NCBI GenBank assembly: GCA_903834285.1
Contig: CAILIO010000399.1
Location: forward strand, 1-32,054
Direction of reading: 5' to 3'
DNA length: 32,054 nt
Origin: an uncultured Sphingomonadales bacterium
GTDB taxonomy: Bacteria; Pseudomonadota; Alphaproteobacteria; Sphingomonadales; Sphingomonadaceae
Below the pieces are notes generated by a model that saw only the letters and a program-made list of their open reading frames with translations, did no database searches and was not told the DNA's origin. Positions 25,743-32,054 of the stretch are shown piece after piece. The position numbers were made by a program, and so were the translations under genes. How positions within the stretch are numbered: position 1 is the first letter of the stretch; each line of letters opens with the position of its first letter.

Positions 25743-27839
25743 ATGAAGCACATGGCATTCTTGCGAAACATCGTCCTGCTGCTTGCGGCGTGCTGGCTCA
25801 TGCTCGCGGGGCAGCCCGCCCTCGCCCAGCTGGCGCAAGGCCCGGCGCACATCCGCGCCTCGCTCCTCTCCGAGCGGCCTGCGCAGCCCGGCGAGACGGT
25901 GACGCTCGCGGTGCTGATGCAGCCGGCCAAGGGCTGGCACGGCTACTGGACCAATCCGGGCGATGCGGGCCTGCCGATTGCGCTCGAATGGACCCTGCCG
26001 CCAGGCGCGGGCACCGGCCCGCTTGCATTCCCCGTGCCGCAGACGCTGCTCGTGCAAGGGCTGATGAACCACGTTTACGAGCATGACTATGCGGTGCTCG
26101 TGCCCTTCACCGTGCCCAAGGACGCGGCCCCCGGCACCACCCTGCCGATCAGCGCCAAGGCCAACTGGCTTGCCTGCACCGAAGCGATCTGCGTGCCTGA
26201 AAGCGCGATGCTGCAAGGCACCGTTACCGTGGGCAGCGGCGTGGCTGATACGCGCTTCGATGCATGGCGCGCGGCGCTGCCTGCCCCGCTCGACCGGCAG
26301 GGCATCTTTGCCGCTTCGCCGACGGGCTGGCGGATCGCCGTGCCGTTCCCGTCCGGCGCCGCGATCAGCGAACCGCACTTCTTCATCCAGTCCGAAGGCG
26401 TGGCTGATTATGCCAAACCGCAGGCCTTCAGCCGTGTCGGCGATACATTGGTTATCGAGCTTGCCAAGGCCGCGTTCCCCGCGCCCGAGCCGCCCGCCAC
26501 GCTCGCGGGTGTGCTGTCGCTTGGGCTTGGTCCCAAGGGCGAATCGCTCGGCGGCATAGCCTTTACCGCCGCGCCGGGCAGCGTGCCCAACGGCGGCTCA
26601 CCGCTCGGCAAAGGCAGCGCGCCTGTGCCATTCTCCGCCACCACGCTCGTGCTCGCGATCCTTGGCGCGCTGGTTGGCGGGCTGATCCTCAATGTGATGC
26701 CCTGCGTCTTCCCGATCCTCAGCCTCAAGGCGCTGGCCCTCGCGCGGTCAGGCAGCGATCATGCCAAGGCGGAAGGCATGGCCTATACCGCCGGTGTGAT
26801 GCTGGCCTGCATGGGCCTTGGCGCGGCCATGCTCGCCTTGCGCGCGGCGGGCACGCAAGTGGGCTGGGCGTTCCAGCTGCAAGATCCGGGCGTGGTCGCG
26901 CTGCTGCTGCTGCTGGCGGTCGCGATCACCGCAAACTTCATGGGGCTCTATGAACTCCCCGGCCTCTCGATCGAGAGCGGCGGTGGTGCGGCCAAGGGCG
27001 GCTGGGTCGGCGCCTTCGGCACAGGTCTTCTTGCCGCCTTTGTCGCCACCCCCTGCACCGGTCCGTTCATGGCCGCTGCCGTCGGCGCGGCGCTGGTCCT
27101 GCCCGCATGGGCCGCGATGGCGGTATTCGCCGCACTCGGCTTCGGCCTCGCGCTGCCGTTCCTGCTGCTGGGCTTCGTGCCTGCGCTGCAGCGGCTGATG
27201 CCCAAGCCCGGCGCCTGGATGGAGCGCTTCCGCCGCGCCATGGCGGTGCCGATGGGGCTGACTGTTCTCGCGCTGGGCTGGCTGGCATGGCGTCTGGGCG
27301 GCCCGGCTTATGCCGCAGGAGCAATCGCGCTCGCCGTGCTTGTGGTTGTATTGCTAGTCATGATCGGCCGCGCGCAGCGTCAGGGCCTCGGTACCGCCAA
27401 GTGGGCCGTGCCCGGCAGCGTCCTGCTCGCCGCGCTCGCCCTCGCCGCCACGCCGCGCCTTGCGACTGCAGGCCCCGGCGGTGCGGTCGAAGCCGGTCTG
27501 CTCGATGCCAAGCCCTTCAGCGAAGCCGCGCTCGCCGAGGCCCGCGCGCAAGGCAAACCCGTCTTCGCCTACTTCACCGCCGACTGGTGCCTATCCTGCA
27601 AGGTCAACGAGAACATCGCCATCGAGCGCGAGACCACGCGCGATGCTTTCAAGAAGGCGGGCGTGGTGGTGCTGGTGGGTGATTGGACGCGGCGCGATCC
27701 CAAGATCACCAGCTTCCTATCGGCGCAGGGCGCGGCGGGTGTGCCGCTCTACTTGTGGTACCCGGCCAAGGCCGCGGAGCCGCAGAAGCTGCCGCAAGTG
27801 CTGAGCGCGGATCTGATGGCGGGGCTGCCGGGGGGCTGA
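25743..27839 (+). CDS. DsbD/ScsB-like thiol:disulfide interchange protein
   Basis: A 698-residue membrane protein that carries electrons from cytoplasmic thioredoxin across the inner membrane to periplasmic thiol proteins. Residues 1-28 are a signal sequence (ending QPALA-Q). The periplasmic N-terminal domain is ScsB/DsbD-like, with Cys145 and Cys150 (ACTEAIC). The membrane core (about 300-590, around eight helices) has the paired cysteines Cys321 (NVMPCVFP) and Cys438 (VATPCTGPF). The C-terminal thioredoxin domain has Cys616-x-x-Cys619 (ADWCLSCK). All three thiol pairs are present. Start ATG at 25743 with GGTGGG upstream; Met4 at 25752 is an alternative. Upstream lies 192 bases without a gene. 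It is convergent with the dehydrogenase, across a hairpin repeat. Confidence 0.93.
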   Translation: MKHMAFLRNIVLLLAACWLMLAGQPALAQLAQGPAHIRASLLSERPAQPGETVTLAVLMQPAKGWHGYWTNPGDAGLPIALEWTLPPGAGTGPLAFPVPQTLLVQGLMNHVYEHDYAVLVPFTVPKDAAPGTTLPISAKANWLACTEAICVPESAMLQGTVTVGSGVADTRFDAWRAALPAPLDRQGIFAASPTGWRIAVPFPSGAAISEPHFFIQSEGVADYAKPQAFSRVGDTLVIELAKAAFPAPEPPATLAGVLSLGLGPKGESLGGIAFTAAPGSVPNGGSPLGKGSAPVPFSATTLVLAILGALVGGLILNVMPCVFPILSLKALALARSGSDHAKAEGMAYTAGVMLACMGLGAAMLALRAAGTQVGWAFQLQDPGVVALLLLLAVAITANFMGLYELPGLSIESGGGAAKGGWVGAFGTGLLAAFVATPCTGPFMAAAVGAALVLPAWAAMAVFAALGFGLALPFLLLGFVPALQRLMPKPGAWMERFRRAMAVPMGLTVLALGWLAWRLGGPAYAAGAIALAVLVVVLLVMIGRAQRQGLGTAKWAVPGSVLLAALALAATPRLATAGPGGAVEAGLLDAKPFSEAALAEARAQGKPVFAYFTADWCLSCKVNENIAIERETTRDAFKKAGVVVLVGDWTRRDPKITSFLSAQGAAGVPLYLWYPAKAAEPQKLPQVLSADLMAGLPGG

Positions 27840-27862
27840 GGCTCTCCCGCGCACTCCTGCGC

Positions 27863-27902
27863 CCCTTCGTCACTGCTTCGCTACGCTCGCAATGACGAAG
27901 GG
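27863..27902. repeat. REP-like palindrome between convergent genes, possible bidirectional terminator
   Basis: Arms CCCTTCGTCA (27863-27872) and TGACGAAGGG (27893-27902) are perfectly complementary, extended inward by TGC / GCA after one mismatch, around a 12-base loop. The CTTCGTCA...TTCGCTACGCTCGCAATGACGAAG type is a familiar dispersed intergenic palindrome in proteobacteria. It sits in the 79-base gap between the convergent DsbD-like and short-chain dehydrogenase genes. Confidence 0.7.
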
Positions 27903-27918
27903 TAAGTTGCGACGTCGC

Positions 27919-28682
27919 TTAAAGGCTCTGCCCGTCATCCACCGTGATATGCGAGCCCGTCACCTGCCGCGAGGCGTCGCTGGCGAAGAACACCATCGGT
28001 TCATCGAGCGCGGTGATGTCGGTCAGGCGGCGGCGGGGCCAGGTGTTGATCTGGGCCTTGCCGCCCTCGGTATCGAACCAGTCGCCGGCGATTTCGGTGC
28101 TGATGTAGCCCGGCTGGATCGTGTTGACGCTGATCCCCAGCCGCGCCCATTCCTGCGCGAACTGGCGGCCGAGATGCTGGACGGCGAGCTTGGTCGCGGC
28201 ATAGGAGGCATCGCCCTGCCCGGTCATGTGCGAGGTGATCGAGCCGATCAGGATGACCCGGCCCTTCTCGCTCTGCTTCGAGCCTGCCTTGATCATCCGC
28301 CGCGCCCCTTCGCGCGCGGTCAGGTAGACGCCGGTGAAATTGGTATCGACGACGCTGCGGATGCCTTCTGCGGATACGTCGATTGCGCGGCCCGGCACCA
28401 CGATCCCGGCATTGGCGACGACAATGTCAGGCACGCCGATGGAGGCTTCCGCCGCATCGAAGGCAGCGATGATCGAGGCTTCGTCCGTCACGTCAAGAGC
28501 CACCGCCAGTGCTTTACCGCCGCCTGCGTTGATCTCCTCCGCCAGCGCCGCGATGCGCTCCACCCGCCGCGCGCCGATGACGACGGCGGCGCCCTCGCCG
28601 GCATAAAGCCGCGCAAAATGCTCGCCGAGTCCCGAAGAAGCGCCGGTGATCAGCGCGATGCGTCCTGCCAGTCTGTTACCCG

Positions 28683-28686
<4 letters not shown>
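27919..28686 (-). CDS. Short-chain dehydrogenase/reductase (SDR)
   Basis: A 255-residue NAD(P)-dependent oxidoreductase of the classical SDR type. The cofactor loop is TGASSGLG (14-21), NAG is at 92-94, and the catalytic residues are Ser149, Tyr162 and Lys166 (IGSITS, SYAATK). The PGYISTEI segment is the usual substrate-side loop and [10 protein letters not shown] the usual C terminus. GARR at 38-41, after the second strand, suggests NADPH preference. The substrate cannot be named; relatives include ketoacyl reductases and alcohol dehydrogenases. The ATG at 28686 overlaps the parC stop (ATGA), so it is translated with parC, though no functional link is obvious. Confidence 0.9.
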
Positions 28687-30977
<2,291 letters not shown>

Positions 30978-31005
30978 GCTAGGGCGAGCCTTAGCAAGCG
31001 CGCCC

Positions 31006-31028
31006 CGGTTCCGGAACCTCCGGAACCG
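31006..31028. promoter_or_regulatory. Palindrome in the parC / DJ-1 divergent promoter region
   Basis: CGGTTCCGGA, three bases, TCCGGAACCG: perfect 10-base arms. Nested in it is the perfect 12-base palindrome GGTTCCGGAACC. It lies 29 bases upstream of the parC start and 65 bases upstream of the DJ-1-like start, so a bound regulator could affect either gene. It is not a LexA box, because the GAAC repeats are five bases apart. Confidence 0.45.
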
Positions 31029-31052
31029 TCACATTCCCCGATCATTATACCT

Positions 31053-31076
31053 GGATCGAATCGCGATCCCTTTTTT
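31053..31076 (+). terminator. Short hairpin followed by a T-run in front of the DJ-1-like gene
   Basis: GGATCG-AATCG-CGATCC (31053-31069), then one C and six T (31071-31076), has the form of a small intrinsic terminator on the plus strand. It lies only 17 bases before the DJ-1-like ATG and no plus-strand gene ends upstream, so it could be a leader attenuator, or chance in a six-base-pair stem. Confidence 0.3.
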
Positions 31077-31092
31077 CCGAAAGCACCATGCC

Positions 31093-31680
31093 ATGGCCAA
31101 GCGCGTCCTCATCCTCGCGACCGACGGTTTCGAGCAATCCGAGCTTCTCGAACCGCGCAAGCTGCTCGAAGCCGCCGGTTTCGCCACCACGCTCGCCAGC
31201 CCGACCCCGGGCACGATCCGCGGGTGGGATCATGGTGACTGGGGCAAGCCGGTCAAGGTCGACAAGGATATCGACGAAGTCGAGGCTGACGATTTCGACG
31301 CGCTGCTGCTGCCCGGCGGCCAGATGAACCCGGACGTGCTGCGCATGGACGACCGCGTGATCGAGCTGATCGAGGACTTCGACGCCGACAACAAGCCGAT
31401 CGCCGCGATCTGCCACGCGCCGTGGCTGCTGATCGAGGCGGACATTGTCGATGGCCGCACGGTTACCGGCTGGCCCTCGATCCACACCGATCTGGAAAAC
31501 GCGGGGGCCGACGTGGTCGATCAGGCGGTCGCGATCGACGGCAACCTCATCACCAGCCGCAAGCCCGAAGACATCCCCGCCTTCGCCCAGGCCCTGATCG
31601 ACGCGCTCGAAGAGGCTGAGGAAGCAGAGGACGAAGACGAGGAAGAGGAAGCCGAAGACGACGAAATCGAGGAGCTCTGA
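31093..31680 (+). CDS. DJ-1/PfpI family protein with an acidic C-terminal tail
   Basis: A 195-residue protein of the DJ-1/PfpI superfamily, type-1 glutamine-amidotransferase fold. The nucleophile-elbow cysteine is Cys107 followed by His108 (AAICHAPWLL), with Glu20 or Glu15 near the N terminus as the usual partner acid. Members act as glyoxalases, deglycases or chaperone-like stress proteins; which of these applies is not decided by sequence. After the usual C-terminal helix (IPAFAQALIDAL) comes a tail of 24 residues of which 18 are Asp or Glu, absent from E. coli YajL and PfpI. The frame extends to 30961 but I chose ATG 31093: the protein then starts AKRVLILATDGFEQSEL as in relatives. Confidence 0.9.
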   Translation: MAKRVLILATDGFEQSELLEPRKLLEAAGFATTLASPTPGTIRGWDHGDWGKPVKVDKDIDEVEADDFDALLLPGGQMNPDVLRMDDRVIELIEDFDADNKPIAAICHAPWLLIEADIVDGRTVTGWPSIHTDLENAGADVVDQAVAIDGNLITSRKPEDIPAFAQALIDALEEAEEAEDEDEEEEAEDDEIEEL

Positions 31681-31690
31681 GCAAAGCCCT

Positions 31691-31715
31691 GCCCCCTCTC
31701 CTCACGGGGAGGGGC
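31691..31715. terminator. Hairpin between convergent DJ-1-like and ferredoxin genes
   Basis: GCCCCCTCTCC (31691-31701) pairs with GGGGAGGGGC (31706-31715) around a TCAC loop, with one bulged C and one G-U pair. It occupies most of the 43-base gap between the two stop codons and could end transcripts from both sides. Its CCCTCTCC / GGGGAG arms resemble the repeat units at 1161-1184 and 1265-1288. Confidence 0.5.
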
Positions 31716-31723
31716 AACCCCGC

Positions 31724-32054
31724 TCACCGCCCCTGCATATCGCGCGCCTCTTCCGGCACGCGCACTTCAAGGCCGTCGAGCGCCTCGGTCAGCACGATCT
31801 GGCACGACAGGCGGCTGGTGCGGGTGACCCCGGCGGCGAGATCGAGCATGTCCTCCTCGTCGTCGCTCGCGGGCGGGAGCTGGGCGAACCACTCGGCCGC
31901 GACGACGACATGGCAAGTGGAGCAGGCCATCTGCCCCTCGCACGTGCCTTCCAGCGGCAGGCCCGCGTTCTGGCCGACCTCGAGCAGCCGCGTGCCGGGG
32001 GCCGCCTCAGCGGTGATGCGCTGGTCCTGCGCGGTGATGAAGGTGACCTTGACC
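31724..32054 (-). CDS. [2Fe-2S] ferredoxin, adrenodoxin type (start just outside window)
   Basis: Small electron carrier with the vertebrate/ISC-type [2Fe-2S] fold. Visible from VKVTFITAQDQ to the stop are 109 residues, the family's usual length. The cluster ligands are in GTCEGQMACSTCHVVV (Cys-x5-Cys-x2-Cys) with the fourth Cys in RLSCQIVL, followed by the C-terminal LEVRVPEEARDM. The last window base would be the G of the start codon preceding Val, so probably only two bases of an ATG are cut off. Such ferredoxins serve cytochrome P450 systems or iron-sulfur cluster assembly; without the neighbours the partner is unknown. Convergent with the DJ-1-like gene. Confidence 0.93.
   Translation of the reverse strand, partial: VKVTFITAQDQRITAEAAPGTRLLEVGQNAGLPLEGTCEGQMACSTCHVVVAAEWFAQLPPASDDEEDMLDLAAGVTRTSRLSCQIVLTEALDGLEVRVPEEARDMQGR

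Noticed and set aside
25551..26378. Minus-strand extension that would lengthen the PhoK-like phosphatase
   Set aside because: It is antisense to the DsbD-like gene; the signal peptide and ribosome site place the start at 25550.

Overview
The window is about 32 kb of compact, GC-rich, gene-dense chromosome. It looks like an alphaproteobacterium, most likely a sphingomonad (Sphingomonadales, perhaps Erythrobacteraceae). The grounds are the tsaD-gpsA // hemC-hemD-mitofilin cluster, a secreted PhoK-type alkaline phosphatase, an alphaproteobacterial-type SerC with a structured leader, a UbiH/UbiL-type hydroxylase and an extensin-like lipoprotein. This taxonomic call is inference, because no rRNA gene is present. 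I see no tRNA, rRNA, CRISPR array, insertion sequence or phage gene.

Layout: (1) 1-2.5 kb, minus strand: serC behind a promoter and a structured leader, then a pair of inverted GC-rich repeats, then nspC (polyamine synthesis), which is cut by the window edge. (2) 2.6-3.9 kb: an extensin-like lipoprotein (plus) convergent with a FixJ-like regulator whose receiver domain has lost its phosphorylation residues (minus). (3) 4.2-8.2 kb, minus strand: a four-gene operon of circularly permuted ATP-grasp, alpha-E protein, transglutaminase-like protease and the proteasome-like peptidase Anbu. This is the most unusual system here. (4) 8.35-14 kb, plus strand: a solitary molybdopterin oxidoreductase, uvrB, a FitAB/VapBC-type toxin-antitoxin pair with a clear palindromic operator, and a small lipoprotein. 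(5) 14-16.3 kb, minus: a membrane-anchored helix-hairpin-helix protein and a large von Willebrand factor A lipoprotein. (6) 16.4-19.9 kb, minus: tsaD-gpsA-flippase, translationally coupled by overlaps. (7) 19.96-22.55 kb, plus: hemC, hemD and a mitofilin/Mic60-like protein. (8) 22.55-25.55 kb, minus: PhoK-like phosphatase overlapping a ubiquinone-type FAD hydroxylase. (9) 25.7-27.8 kb, plus: a DsbD/ScsB-like thiol reductase. (10) 27.9-31 kb, minus: parC overlapping a short-chain dehydrogenase. (11) 31.1-32.05 kb: a DJ-1/PfpI protein with a very acidic tail, convergent with a [2Fe-2S] ferredoxin cut by the window end.

Most genes are core metabolism or maintenance: serine, polyamine, heme, ubiquinone, tRNA modification, repair and topology. 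They are tightly packed, with 4-bp GTGA or ATGA overlaps, convergent genes sharing stop bases, and several GTG/TTG starts supported by strong ribosome binding sites. No stretch over 300 bases lacks a gene. The short gaps hold promoters, palindromes and hairpins, listed separately. The accessory signals are the Anbu operon, the toxin-antitoxin pair and the intergenic repeats.
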